Notes: generated by a model from the sequence alone, not told the origin. Shown: positions 24,863-34,557, numbered from the stretch's first letter. The stretch: DNA of 38,925 nt from an uncultured bacterium (GCA_902767275.1 CACXGY010000049.1:1-38925); one strand, 5' to 3'. Numbers and translations: made by a program.

Positions 24863-26101
24863 TTATTCAAAATAAAATCCGTCTTGTTTCATTCTGTCAA
24901 TACATTCTCTGATTTTTTCTTCCGAACATACAATCGAAACTCTGAAAAATCCTTCGCCATAAGTTCCGTATGCGTGTCCAGGAACGGCTATTATTCCCGA
25001 AGTTTTCATTAAATCATCCGTAAACTCTTTTGAGGTTTTGTATCTTGGCGGAATTGGCATCCACAGGTAAAAAGTTGTATTTGGCACATAAAATTCAGGC
25101 CATCCCAGTTCTTTGATTCCTTCTACAAATATATTCTGTTTTCGTTTTAATTCTATATTCGCTTGTTTTGTATATTCATCTCCTTCAGGAGAGTTCAATA
25201 TTTCTGCACAAGCAACTTGAAGCGGTTTATAGATTCCGTTGTCAATTGTTGATTTGAGTACACATAATTCATCGATTGCTTCCTTATTCCCGCATATCCA
25301 ACCTAATCTTGCTCCTGTCATTGCATAAGGTTTTGAAAAACTAAAGAATTCAACTGCTATATCTTTAGCACCGTCAAATTCTAATACGCTGAACGGTCTG
25401 TCATTTTCATCAAAATACAAATCAGCATAAGCCGCATCTGACATAAGAATGATTTTATGGTTTTTACAAAATTCTATAACGTGTTGATAATATTCTCTTG
25501 TCGCTGTTGCTCCCAGCGGGTTGTTAGGATAATTGATGATTACTGCTTTTACTTTTTCTGCATTGCCGCCGTTTTCTATATAATTATTCCAAACCTCGTC
25601 GAGATTAGGCATATAATTATTTTCAGGAGTCAATGGTATCGGGAATGTTTTTCCTCCTGCAATATTTACCATTTGTCCGTATGAAGCGTATCCCGGATCA
25701 GGAACAAAGACTACTTCTTGTTCTGATTCATCCGTAGTTGGATTGATTAATGCTCTCAAAAAGTTTGCAAGACCCTCTTTAGAACCAATTAAAGAGGCTA
25801 TTTCAGTTTTTGAATCTAATTCAACATTGAATCTTCTTTTCATATATTGAGCGATTGCTTCTAAAAAGAACGATTCTCCTCTTGGGGTAGAATAAAGGTG
25901 TATTCCGTCTTCATCAAGAGCCGTTTTTAATCTGTCCAATAATTGTTTTGGAGGATTTGCGGTAGGTGCTCCCATTGATAAAAATATAGGTGCTCTGTTT
26001 TTTGCTTCAAGTTCAGGTCTGAGTTTGTTCGCTGCAGCCTTAATCTTGAACATAATATATGTAGTCATTGATTTTACATAGTCGTTGAATAACTCTCTCA
26101 T
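24863..26101 (-). CDS. Class I/II PLP aminotransferase
   Basis: 412 residues of fold-type I. Visible motifs: 'SMGAPTANPP' near the N-terminus (about 41-50), 'GIHLYSTPRGESFFLEAIAQY', the Asn-Pro pair in 'INYPNNPLGATA', the cofactor-ring Asp/Tyr in 'LMSDAAYADLYF', the Schiff-base lysine in 'SFSKPYAMTGARLGW' and the C-terminal substrate-carboxylate Arg in 'GEGFFRVSIV'. The layout is like alanine, aspartate or LL-diaminopimelate aminotransferases. LL-DAP aminotransferase is attractive given the cyanobacterial affinity, but its usual 'GIGDTT' N-terminus is not present, so I leave the substrate open. An AAGGGG site lies upstream of the start. It converges on the 6S-like RNA. Confidence 0.9.
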   Translation of the reverse strand: MRELFNDYVKSMTTYIMFKIKAAANKLRPELEAKNRAPIFLSMGAPTANPPKQLLDRLKTALDEDGIHLYSTPRGESFFLEAIAQYMKRRFNVELDSKTEIASLIGSKEGLANFLRALINPTTDESEQEVVFVPDPGYASYGQMVNIAGGKTFPIPLTPENNYMPNLDEVWNNYIENGGNAEKVKAVIINYPNNPLGATATREYYQHVIEFCKNHKIILMSDAAYADLYFDENDRPFSVLEFDGAKDIAVEFFSFSKPYAMTGARLGWICGNKEAIDELCVLKSTIDNGIYKPLQVACAEILNSPEGDEYTKQANIELKRKQNIFVEGIKELGWPEFYVPNTTFYLWMPIPPRYKTSKEFTDDLMKTSGIIAVPGHAYGTYGEGFFRVSIVCSEEKIRECIDRMKQDGFYFE

Positions 26102-26202
26102 TTATTCATACCCCTTTTATTAGTTGTTTTGCCACTTTTAATACTACAGAATTATACATGGTAATAAATTAATAGCAAATATTACATGTTCTATCCTTAG
26201 TT

Positions 26203-28146
26203 TTATTGGATTATACAGTTTTTCAAAGTGTCTTTAATTTCTGCTTCATTTATTTCTTTATAATTAATATGCGAAGATGTAATCGGTTGTTTGTAGTTAT
26301 ATTTGTTAATTCCTAAAGAGTCTATTGTTACCGATGGCGGCATTATTGAACCTTTGTATAAAGCATTGGATTTTCTTTTGAAAAATTTGTTCAACCATTC
26401 TTTTTTTTCTTCTATTGTAATCGTATGAGTTGTTTCATATATAAATTTTGAAGTGAGCATTTCGTTATAGGATTCGTGTTTGTTTTCTAATCTCCAAATT
26501 GCTTCATCCAGAAATTCGTATGGCATAAGAGCATCCTCTGCAATCAATGGTTTTCCTGTTCTTTCATCTATTGCAAGTTCTGCTCCGGGTCGTTTTTTGA
26601 TTACGGTGTCAGGAATGACATTTTTTTCTGTTCTGTTTTTGTTTAACCATCTTGCGAGTGCAAACAATTTTGTTTTTGTTATATCTGCAATAGGAGCAAA
26701 ACCTCCTGACATATCACCGTTGATTGTTGCATAACCCATATAAGCCTCCGATTTGTCGGATGTTGCTATAGGTATACAACTTTCAAATTCGTTGCTTATT
26801 CCCCACAAATACATTGCTCTTGTTCGAGCCTGTATATTATCCGTTGTGAAGGATTTTTTATATCTGTAATCCCATTTTTGTTCTACTTTTGAGAATAATT
26901 CTTTAAAAACATCCTTCGTGGTTTTTACGATTTCTTTTATCGGCATTTCCACATAATTTATATTCAGATTTTTTGCGAGAATTTCAGCATCACTTCTGCT
27001 TTCATTTGAAGTTATTTTTGACGGCATACTTATCCCAAACACATTTTCTTTTCCGAGAGCATCGACTAATAATACTGCACATACTGTTGAATCAAGTCCG
27101 CCCGATAAACCAAGACAAGCACGTTTTATTCCGTTTTTATTAAAATAATCTTTAATCCCTTGAATAACTGTTTTGTATGTTTTCTCTAAAATATCTTCAT
27201 AATCAAGAGAGAACTCTTTTTTTGTATCAGATTCAGAACTCGGATAAATTTTTCCGATATTTTTAGTTGGATTGACAATCAATAAATGTTCTTCAAATTC
27301 TTTTGCACGTGCAAGAAGTTTTCCGTTTTTATCAAATACTTTGCTTGAACCTTGGAATGATATATTATCTATTGAACCGACTTGATTAACTAAAATAGAA
27401 TATATACTGTGATTTTTAGAAAAGTTTGATAAAGTTGTTTCGACAAAATATAGATTATGCGTGTTTGTCGGTATTGCCGAACAATTTACTAATATGTCGG
27501 TATTGTTTTCATCTATATTTGTTAAAGGGTTTGTTGAGCCTTCGATTGATATTATTTTGTCTGAGTAACATTCTTCATTTATTGTAAGGTTATATTTTGT
27601 GTGATTAATCGTAAAATTTTTGTTTTCTTCAGAGGCAGGAGTAAAATATTTGTTGTCATTAAAAGAAGAAAATGCAGGGATTACAGATTTTCTTACAGTT
27701 GACATAATTGTGCCGTTTTTCATTATCGCAAGAGAATTGTAATATTTTTCTCTCTCTGTATCAGGTTCAATAAATCCAACAATTGTAGTTGTTTCTTTTG
27801 TTAGTCTTGCTAATTCATTCAACCATTTAATACTTTCTTTTACTATTATCGGGTGTCTTTTTATAGTATCTTCAAGCGGGTATCCGACAAGTGAAAGTTC
27901 AGGAAATATTAGAGTATCCAGTCCTATGGAAGTTGCGTACGAAATGTATTTCCCGATTTTTTTTGAATTGTATTTTAAATCTCCAAGTCTTGGATTTATT
28001 TGTGCGATTCCGATATAACCGTTCGGGTTTTCATTAATAATGGTTTTTACTTCTTCTGTAATTTTTTTTAAATCTTTTGTTTGAATATCTGATTGCAGAA
28101 TTTTGTCTGCCTTTTCGGATAATGTGTATAGTTTTTCTGTGTTCAT
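26203..28146 (-). CDS. nadE: Glutamine-dependent NAD+ synthetase
   Basis: The start is taken as the ATG at 28146 ('MNTEKLYTL') because AAGGGG lies 8 bases upstream; an upstream in-frame ATG would add 30 hydrophobic residues that look like noise. The 647-residue product has an N-terminal nitrilase-like glutamine amidohydrolase domain, 'IGIAQINPRLGD...FPELSLVGYPLED' (Glu), 'IVNEECYSD' region and an expected Lys/Cys triad, and a C-terminal ATP-pyrophosphatase NAD synthase domain with the P-loop 'LGLSGGLDSTVCAVLL' and 'QARTRAMYLWGISNE'. It amidates nicotinic-acid adenine dinucleotide to NAD+ using glutamine. The nitrilase nucleophile is probably the Cys in 'EECYSD' or 'VNCSAIP'; the alignment would decide. 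The length is close to the known bacterial fused enzymes. Confidence 0.95.
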   Translation of the reverse strand: MNTEKLYTLSEKADKILQSDIQTKDLKKITEEVKTIINENPNGYIGIAQINPRLGDLKYNSKKIGKYISYATSIGLDTLIFPELSLVGYPLEDTIKRHPIIVKESIKWLNELARLTKETTTIVGFIEPDTEREKYYNSLAIMKNGTIMSTVRKSVIPAFSSFNDNKYFTPASEENKNFTINHTKYNLTINEECYSDKIISIEGSTNPLTNIDENNTDILVNCSAIPTNTHNLYFVETTLSNFSKNHSIYSILVNQVGSIDNISFQGSSKVFDKNGKLLARAKEFEEHLLIVNPTKNIGKIYPSSESDTKKEFSLDYEDILEKTYKTVIQGIKDYFNKNGIKRACLGLSGGLDSTVCAVLLVDALGKENVFGISMPSKITSNESRSDAEILAKNLNINYVEMPIKEIVKTTKDVFKELFSKVEQKWDYRYKKSFTTDNIQARTRAMYLWGISNEFESCIPIATSDKSEAYMGYATINGDMSGGFAPIADITKTKLFALARWLNKNRTEKNVIPDTVIKKRPGAELAIDERTGKPLIAEDALMPYEFLDEAIWRLENKHESYNEMLTSKFIYETTHTITIEEKKEWLNKFFKRKSNALYKGSIMPPSVTIDSLGINKYNYKQPITSSHINYKEINEAEIKDTLKNCIIQ

Positions 28147-28319
28147 ATATATCCCCTTTTGATAAATGATACAACAAACAAAAAATAAAAAAACAGTATT
28201 TGTTTCATTATCTTGTAATGAAACTTTTATTAACATTTGTAAACTGATTTGAAAAAATTAAGCAAAAAACAAAATTTAGAAACTTTATAGGGGTGTGACT
28301 TTGTAGAAGGTAAGTTTCT

Positions 28320-29117
28320 ATGGTTGTACCTGTAAACGATAATATAACTGCGATGTACAATTCCAGAGCAAACTATCAAACCTCGACTCCCGCTCAACAA
28401 AAAGGACAATGTTCAACTTGTGTGAGCAAAACCGATAAATCTGCTACAAAAAAACAAAAAGTCGGGGTAGCGATATGTTCAACTCTTGGACTTGCTGCGA
28501 GTTTGATGTTGCTTGCGAAGTGCAACAAGAAACATTCTTATACAATCAATCCTTTAAAAATGTTTAAAGGAAATATAAAAGATTCCTACTTGATGAAAGC
28601 AGACTATAAATCAAAAGAAGTAATTGCAATGGGAACAGGCTCAATTCTTGGCGGTTTAGCAGGCGGTGCTTTGTTTGATGATAAGAAAAATATGAATGCG
28701 AAAGTCAGGGAAGGGATTGTGCAAATTGCAAATATTTCGTTTCCGATAGTATCAGTGGAAGCACTCACATATTGCGGAGATATGCTTTCAAAAAAAATGT
28801 TACCTGAATGGCTTTCTTCAGGTAATATTGTTAAAAAAACTGCTGCAAAAATGCCTGCTGCATTAGGGGCAATGATAGGTTTGGTTATCGGTATGCAAGT
28901 TGGGAACAAATGTTCAAATAAATTTAATGAAAAAGTGTTCCATAAAAAAGACAACAGACCTGTTGAATGGAAAGATTTTTCAGCACATTTAGATGATATT
29001 GCAGTGGCATCAACATTTGTTGCTCCTGATAATATTCTCACAAAACTGGTTTCTCGTGCTATCCCTGCGGCACTTTTTGTTCCGGGATATGAAACAGGAA
29101 CTAAAAAAGAGATTTAA
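28320..29117 (+). CDS. Hypothetical membrane-associated protein
   Basis: 265 residues, with AGAAGG 9 bases upstream of the ATG. The N-terminal 40 residues are polar with two cysteines ('GQCSTCVSKTDK'). A basic tract 'KKQKVG' precedes a hydrophobic helix (about 46-62), and further Gly/Ala-rich hydrophobic segments follow ('MGTGSILGGLAGGAL', about 103-117, and 'AALGAMIGLVIGMQVG', about 180-195). The glycine zipper-like spacing (GxxxG) suggests membrane insertion or oligomerisation. I recognise no family. It is transcribed toward the TpsB-like gene 140 bp downstream, and could share its regulation. Confidence 0.6.
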   Translation: MVVPVNDNITAMYNSRANYQTSTPAQQKGQCSTCVSKTDKSATKKQKVGVAICSTLGLAASLMLLAKCNKKHSYTINPLKMFKGNIKDSYLMKADYKSKEVIAMGTGSILGGLAGGALFDDKKNMNAKVREGIVQIANISFPIVSVEALTYCGDMLSKKMLPEWLSSGNIVKKTAAKMPAALGAMIGLVIGMQVGNKCSNKFNEKVFHKKDNRPVEWKDFSAHLDDIAVASTFVAPDNILTKLVSRAIPAALFVPGYETGTKKEI

Positions 29118-29257
29118 TTTTGTTTCTTATTTATATATAAATATGAAATTTTATTAAGAAACTACAAAAAGTACTGGATTAATTATTTTTAAGAGGTACT
29201 ATAAAAATGGTGTAATACCGAATTAAAGTAGCAGATAGTAGTAAGTAAACAGTAAGT

Positions 29258-31030
29258 ATGGGAAATAAGATAATGAAAATTAACAAATTAGTAGTTTTGG
29301 CAGCCGCAGTGATGTTAGCCTTGCCAATGACGGCGAAAGCAGTTGCTCCTATTAATACAGAAGGTGCAGGCGTATATAACCAAATGAACCGTCAACAATT
29401 AAAGGATTTTGAGCGAAATAAAAAGATTGATCAAGAAATCAATCAAGATGATGCATCAATTGATGAACAATATTATATGAGAGAACCTCGTGACTTCTAC
29501 AAAGACGGTGTTGTATATAACCCTCAATTTAGAGTTAACAGCATAATCTTTGAAGGTAACAAGGTTGTTAAAGATGAAACTTTGAATGCTCTTGCATCTG
29601 ATGTCATCGGGCAAGATGTATATTTTGTAGATTTAGTTAAGTTAGCAACAAAAATTACAAAATATTATCAAGCAAAAGGTTTCTTAACAAGTTATGTGTT
29701 TATTCCTTCTCAAAGCGTAAAAGATGGTGTAGTTACATTGTCAATTGTGGAAAGTACTGTAGATTCTGTAGAAATCGAAGGTAATAAATGGGCAAGAGAT
29801 AAATACTTGAAGAAAATTGTTTTCGGTAAGTCTGGTATTCGTGAAGGCGATATTTTTAACGCAAAACAATTACAAGGTGCTTTAAGAGAAATTAACGAAG
29901 AAGACTATATTGATGTTCAATCAATTATTCAAAAGAAAGATGATAAAACCGTTTTACACTTAGATGTAAAAGATAGATTCCCATTAAGATTTGACTTCGG
30001 TTGGGATGATTACGGAAGAAAATATACCGGCGAACAAAGAGCATCATTCTTGCTAGGTATGGAAAATTTAACAGGTTTTGGTGATAAAATTTATGGTGGT
30101 ACAATTCTTTCAAGCCATGCAACAGGGGTTTTGGCAGGCTATTCTGTGCCAATCAGTCCTTACGGAACAAGATTATCTTTTGATTTCTCAAATTCTCATA
30201 TAGGATTGGGCGGACCTTACAAAGCATTAAATGTAAAAGGTAAAGCAAGAAGTATGGCTATAAGAGTTACACACCCTCTTATCCATAACAATAAGACTAA
30301 GTTGACTGCATATACAGGTATTGATTTCGTTTCTGCATCAACTGAGTCAAGAGCGTTAAATCAAAAATTATCAGATTATGATTTATATGTTTTAAGATCA
30401 GGATTCCAAGGAATCTTTGATGATAAAAGTGGTAGATGGATAGCAACCTTAGGTGCAGACGTAGGTTTGCCCGGTGCAACTAAAGGTCAAGCAGGTGGGG
30501 CACAATCTGTATTCGTAAAAGTTATCGCAGGTGCTACTCGTGTTCAAAGATTATTCGGCAGAACAGTTGGTATCTTAAGAGTTAACGGACAATACTCTCC
30601 TAACAGATTGTTCGTTGCAGAACAAATGCAAATAGGTGGTCCTTATACATTAAGAGGTTATCAACCTGCTGAATTGATTGGGGACTATGGTGTAACAGGT
30701 ACTGTTGAAGTTAGAACTCCAATCCCTGGTTTAAGACAAATCTTACCTAACAAGTTGAAATTCATTGATGATAAAGTTAGACTTGCAGCATTTTATGATT
30801 TCGGTTGGGTAAAAGAACATAATCACTTATATGATTATCCGCAAAACTTCTTACACAGTGTAGGGTTCGGTTCTTATATCGGTTTAACAGACTGGATGTC
30901 ATTACAACTTGGTGTTGGTATCCCATTGGGTAAAAAATACTACGGTGAAAATAGTGCAAGATTCTATTTCGGTTTGAATTCAGAACTTGATAACATTATT
31001 CCTAAAAAACATCATGAAGATAAAATTTAA
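29258..31030 (+). CDS. TpsB/Omp85-type outer-membrane transporter (ShlB/FhaC-like)
   Basis: 590 residues. A Sec signal peptide runs from the second methionine ('MKINKLVVLAAAVMLALPMT', then 'AKA') and cleavage is expected near 'AKA|VAP'. The true start may therefore be the ATG at 29273; the ATG at 29258 has no better ribosome site. Two POTRA-like domains follow ('FRVNSIIFEGNKVV', about 91-165, and 'DSVEIEGNKWA', about 168-235), then a barrel from about 245 with the Omp85-superfamily lid motif 'GGPYTLRGYQP' (Arg466). TpsB proteins translocate large exoproteins across the outer membrane. No TpsA protein with a TPS domain is next to it. After the last strand 'ARFYFGLNSEL' there is a hydrophilic tail of about 13 residues, unusual for an outer-membrane barrel. 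The 119-residue peptide gene follows. Confidence 0.85.
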   Translation: MGNKIMKINKLVVLAAAVMLALPMTAKAVAPINTEGAGVYNQMNRQQLKDFERNKKIDQEINQDDASIDEQYYMREPRDFYKDGVVYNPQFRVNSIIFEGNKVVKDETLNALASDVIGQDVYFVDLVKLATKITKYYQAKGFLTSYVFIPSQSVKDGVVTLSIVESTVDSVEIEGNKWARDKYLKKIVFGKSGIREGDIFNAKQLQGALREINEEDYIDVQSIIQKKDDKTVLHLDVKDRFPLRFDFGWDDYGRKYTGEQRASFLLGMENLTGFGDKIYGGTILSSHATGVLAGYSVPISPYGTRLSFDFSNSHIGLGGPYKALNVKGKARSMAIRVTHPLIHNNKTKLTAYTGIDFVSASTESRALNQKLSDYDLYVLRSGFQGIFDDKSGRWIATLGADVGLPGATKGQAGGAQSVFVKVIAGATRVQRLFGRTVGILRVNGQYSPNRLFVAEQMQIGGPYTLRGYQPAELIGDYGVTGTVEVRTPIPGLRQILPNKLKFIDDKVRLAAFYDFGWVKEHNHLYDYPQNFLHSVGFGSYIGLTDWMSLQLGVGIPLGKKYYGENSARFYFGLNSELDNIIPKKHHEDKI

Positions 31031-31126
31031 GAATATTAAGTTTTGTTAAACTATCATCATGAAACTGGCAAATAAAATTTTTACGAGCATTTTAATTAAT
31101 GTAAGTAGTAAAAAAAGGAGAAAAAA

Positions 31127-31486
31127 ATGGCAATAGATAAAATCATTAAGAATCCTGAAGTTGTAGCAAACGCAGGTAAAGAAGTAGCAAAAACAGCAAA
31201 AGAATTAGTAAAACCTGAAGTGGTTGAAAACGGTGCTGAAAAAATGGCTGCAGCACAAGATGCATTAGGTGCTCAAGGTGCGGCTATGGTTAAAAAAGCA
31301 TACGTAAAACCAAAAACAGAAGTTCTTAAAATGGAAAACCAAGGTCAAATAATGGCTGGCTCTGGTGCAGGCGGAACAGGTAGCGATGGTAGGAATCAAC
31401 AAGCGGATGATGTAACTGGTGAAAGTTCTGGTGAAGACAGACCATTCGGTGCTAGATCATATAACATTTGGGAAACTGATTTTTAA
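31127..31486 (+). CDS. Small Ala/Lys-rich protein with a Gly/Ser-rich C-terminal tail, possible secreted peptide
   Basis: 119 residues with a strong AAGGAG ribosome site 7 bases upstream of the ATG. Residues 1-60 are an amphipathic Ala/Lys/Glu-rich helix with repeated 'VAK'/'ELVKP' phrases. Residues 63-80 read 'AYVKPKTEVLKMENQGQIM', followed by 'AGSGAGGTGSDGRNQQ' and an acidic end 'RSYNIWETDF'. No signal peptide is present. The pattern 'Y.KP..EV......(L/I)(M/L)AGSG' plus an acidic Trp-containing end is, from memory, like short Bacteroidota proteins of unknown function, which I cannot verify here. A strong terminator follows directly. The gene is separated from the TpsB-like gene by about 95 bp and probably belongs to the same locus. 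Confidence 0.75.
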   Translation: MAIDKIIKNPEVVANAGKEVAKTAKELVKPEVVENGAEKMAAAQDALGAQGAAMVKKAYVKPKTEVLKMENQGQIMAGSGAGGTGSDGRNQQADDVTGESSGEDRPFGARSYNIWETDF

Positions 31487-31500
31487 TTAGTAATAATAAC

Positions 31501-31533
31501 AAAAACACCTGCTATTAAGGCAGGTGTTTTTTT
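31501..31533. terminator. Strong, probably bidirectional intrinsic terminator
   Basis: AAAAACACCTGC (31501-31512) pairs with GCAGGTGTTTTT (31520-31531) over 12 bp around a 7-base loop and is followed by Ts. It ends transcription of the small-peptide gene; on the minus strand, the A-run on the left gives a T-run, so it can also stop the convergent giant gene that ends at 31603. Confidence 0.85.
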
Positions 31534-31602
31534 ATGCTTAATATTAACAAAATAATAATTCAAATATTTTGTTAATCAGAACTTTTTGTTTTCAGCCCTA
31601 TC

Positions 31603-34557
31603 TCAGGCGAACATCTTAAAGGTCTTTTCGACGTTCTCCTTTATAATTCGTTTGACAGAATCCAGAGTTGTATTTATTGCTTCTTGTTCTGTTTCTAATT
31701 TTTGCATGATTGCATCAACTTTTTGTTCTTTCATTTGGATCATTGATTTATCTGCTTCATATTCTGCGAGTGCTTGATTTTCAGCATTTGAATCGTGAAC
31801 TTGATAAATTTTGCGAATACTAGTAGCCATTTTTTCAGTATATTTGTATCCGGAAACGGTATCTCTATCCATACATTCTGTAACAAAATAGTCGTTGTTC
31901 ATCAATTTGTTATTAAGGTATGTTTTTCCGTTTAGAGCGTTGACTTTTGTATCGCTTACCCAACCGTTTTCTGCAATTCTTTCAAACATTGCATCATAGA
32001 AATCCATGAGTTTAGATTCTTTACCGGAGAAGAAGTTTTCTAAATCAAACAATAAATCATCCACTCTTTTTTGACATCTGTCAACGAGATCATCTAACAT
32101 TTTACTATATTTATCTGCGGGTTTAGTTTTTATAGTTGCGGCAAATGTTGACTCTTGAGGACTTTCAAATACTATTTGGTAAAGATTGTCAGGGTCTTGG
32201 GCACTAACATTATCAGGATCTGATACAAATATTTCGTTACTGTTTGCATAAAAACTATCAGAAATTGTGTCATTACTGTTTATACCTTTAATAGGGTGTC
32301 TTCCATCTTTACTAATTATTAAATAGTTTACTCCTTCTGTTGTGCTTGCTAGTGTGATTTTACCATCAGTATCTTTTTTGTAATCAATTTGAGCAAAATC
32401 TGTACCATCTTTATAACTTTTTTGGGTAACAGATTTTGTACTTTCGTTGTATGAATATGTTCTTTCCAGTTTATCTGTTCCTTCATCATTATAGGTATAT
32501 TTAATATTACTTATAGAAGTAAAAGATGAGCCATTCCAAATACCTGTAACTTCTGCATTACATTTACGAGTAATTTCATTTCCGTCATCATCTGTATCTC
32601 TTACTTCTTGTTCAAATTTGATAGTTTGAGGGGTTGTAGATGCGGCAGGTGTAGTTCCGACTATTCGAGTTGTAGTAGGTGATTCATTTTTCCATTCGTT
32701 AAAGTTTTTTATGAGTGGGTTACGACCTGCGTTTAAATCATCTTGTATGTTATTATCAAATGAACTTGCCAGTGATGCAACCGAATGTTTGATAGCAGGT
32801 GTTGTTGTTGACTTAATTCTGCTTGAATCACCTGTTGATGCATACATTTGATACAAAGTCATGAATACATTTAAAATATTAGGTATAGATATAGCGGCAC
32901 CATCTTTGTTTGAGCCAAATCTGTTACACCATCCTAAGCCGAAAACCGTGTCACAAACTGCTGTAGCACGATTCATTGCTCTCCCTTTATTAGTTGTACC
33001 GTTATGATTTTCATTTCTGATACCTAATGTTGTATACATTTCATAAGTTTTATTTTTTGCATATTCAACTGCATCAAGGTTGACGTTGTCAACAGTCTTA
33101 AAAGAAGCGGCAAAACTTTCAAGTATTTCTTTAAAGTTACATAAACTTGGATTATCTCTTAAACTTGCACCGCCATCCATGTGGTGGTATGTTTTTAATA
33201 CATATCCGGTATTATTGTTCTTGTCAGTGTTGATATAGTCTGAACCGTTAAAATAGCCGTCGCCGTCTGTGTCGTAACTTCCTTTTCTGTCGCCGGTTGT
33301 ATTTGAATCATAAGAGCCGTTTGAATCAAATAATATGCCCCAGTTAGTTATAGAACTTGCAGGAGTTTCATTATCAAATTGACCACTGTTATCTCCATCA
33401 TACATTAAGTGTGCATCACCGGTAAATGAGAATGCAGATCCAAAGTTGTCAACTTCTGAACCGTCCGCCGTATAGAAGCCTAAGTGGCTAAGAATTCCTT
33501 CAGAGTTAAGTTTGAATGTATTGCCTTCATTTACTATTGAAGAAGGTTCTGTTTTTGCTAAAAGGTCAATAATTCTAAATGATATTCCAGTTTGGTCATC
33601 TTCGTTAAATTCGTATGGAGAATTACTAAATGAAGCGGTTTTGTCTAACCAGTTTGTATCAGTAATAGATGTATCACATAAAGTATATTTAGTGTCTGTT
33701 AAGACATCGTGTGTGATGTCTGTATTAAGATAGTTTTGGTATTCTCTTTGATATGCTTTAGCAAGTTCGAGATTTCCATAAGCACAACCACCGTCTAAAT
33801 CAAGTGCTGAACCGTTGAACTCTAATTCTCCAAAGATTGTATCATAAGTAGTACCATCTCCGAGTACATCTGCTTTTTTATTAATATCGAATGCAGATAA
33901 TAAACCGTTATATCCGCCAACATATTTTTTAGCATTGTCAGTTCCGTATAGTTCTGTTAATAATGCTGTATAATCTCTTGTAGTGGTTTCATTAACTAAA
34001 CCGAGTTCTTCAAAGATTTGATATCTTAGCGTATGTTCAAATCCGTAATCCATAGGTCCGTCAGGTATAATATATGAATTTTTGTTTGCCGTACCTGCGA
34101 GCATTCCATCAGTTGTTGTATAGATTTGTCCGGTAGTTCCGTCAAGCGATTTTGCACCGGTAATTTTTTTAGCGAAGTATTCATAAGTCATTTCATCGCC
34201 AGTTGTACGACTGTTTGGAAGAATGTCATAATTACCTAATTCATCTCTACCAACTAATGTTGCAACGTTATCAACAACCACTTTGCCATCTCTTGTACTT
34301 ACTATATATGGAACAGAAGCATTATAGTCGTTTGGTTTCATCATAAGATCATAAGAAAGTTCTTGATAAGTTGAACCTGAATCGTTTGACCATTTTAAAA
34401 CTGTTTTATTTAACGCATTTGTGTATTTAAGAGCAACTGCGTTCATATCACGGGATAACGCCATCTTTCTGTTAGAAAGCGTCATAAGTTGACGACCGAT
34501 TGAATTCTTTCGGTTTTGCAATGATAGAAATCTAACTTGTGAAGCAGACATTCCCAT
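31603..34557 (-). CDS. Giant 'MGMSASQ' family protein A: conserved helical ends, Ca2+-binding-like variable centre
   Basis: 984 residues. Residues 1-210 are nearly collinear with the divergent paralogue, starting 'MGMSASQVRFLSLQNRKN', followed by a predicted helix 'GRQLMTLSNRKMALSRDMN' and 'YEYFAKKITGAKSLDGTTGQIYTTTDG'. The last ~145 residues ('LENFFSGKESKLMDFYDAMF' to 'NVEKTFKMFA') are also shared and predicted coiled coil. The centre is unrelated and rich in Asp, Gly and Asn. It contains a consensus EF-hand/dockerin-like loop D-x-D-x-D-G-x-x-N-x-x-D at residues 429-440 and a second, weaker loop at 387-398. No Sec signal peptide exists. The conserved-ends/variable-middle design resembles flagellin, hook-associated or filament-forming proteins. 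This is inference. AAGGG sits about 10 bases upstream. A sigma-28-like promoter precedes it. Confidence 0.8.
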   Translation of the reverse strand: MGMSASQVRFLSLQNRKNSIGRQLMTLSNRKMALSRDMNAVALKYTNALNKTVLKWSNDSGSTYQELSYDLMMKPNDYNASVPYIVSTRDGKVVVDNVATLVGRDELGNYDILPNSRTTGDEMTYEYFAKKITGAKSLDGTTGQIYTTTDGMLAGTANKNSYIIPDGPMDYGFEHTLRYQIFEELGLVNETTTRDYTALLTELYGTDNAKKYVGGYNGLLSAFDINKKADVLGDGTTYDTIFGELEFNGSALDLDGGCAYGNLELAKAYQREYQNYLNTDITHDVLTDTKYTLCDTSITDTNWLDKTASFSNSPYEFNEDDQTGISFRIIDLLAKTEPSSIVNEGNTFKLNSEGILSHLGFYTADGSEVDNFGSAFSFTGDAHLMYDGDNSGQFDNETPASSITNWGILFDSNGSYDSNTTGDRKGSYDTDGDGYFNGSDYINTDKNNNTGYVLKTYHHMDGGASLRDNPSLCNFKEILESFAASFKTVDNVNLDAVEYAKNKTYEMYTTLGIRNENHNGTTNKGRAMNRATAVCDTVFGLGWCNRFGSNKDGAAISIPNILNVFMTLYQMYASTGDSSRIKSTTTPAIKHSVASLASSFDNNIQDDLNAGRNPLIKNFNEWKNESPTTTRIVGTTPAASTTPQTIKFEQEVRDTDDDGNEITRKCNAEVTGIWNGSSFTSISNIKYTYNDEGTDKLERTYSYNESTKSVTQKSYKDGTDFAQIDYKKDTDGKITLASTTEGVNYLIISKDGRHPIKGINSNDTISDSFYANSNEIFVSDPDNVSAQDPDNLYQIVFESPQESTFAATIKTKPADKYSKMLDDLVDRCQKRVDDLLFDLENFFSGKESKLMDFYDAMFERIAENGWVSDTKVNALNGKTYLNNKLMNNDYFVTECMDRDTVSGYKYTEKMATSIRKIYQVHDSNAENQALAEYEADKSMIQMKEQKVDAIMQKLETEQEAINTTLDSVKRIIKENVEKTFKMFA

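Noticed and set aside
24684..24875. 63-residue open frame in the 6S-like RNA region
   Set aside because: No plausible start context or protein pattern; the RNA folding and promoter explain the segment better.
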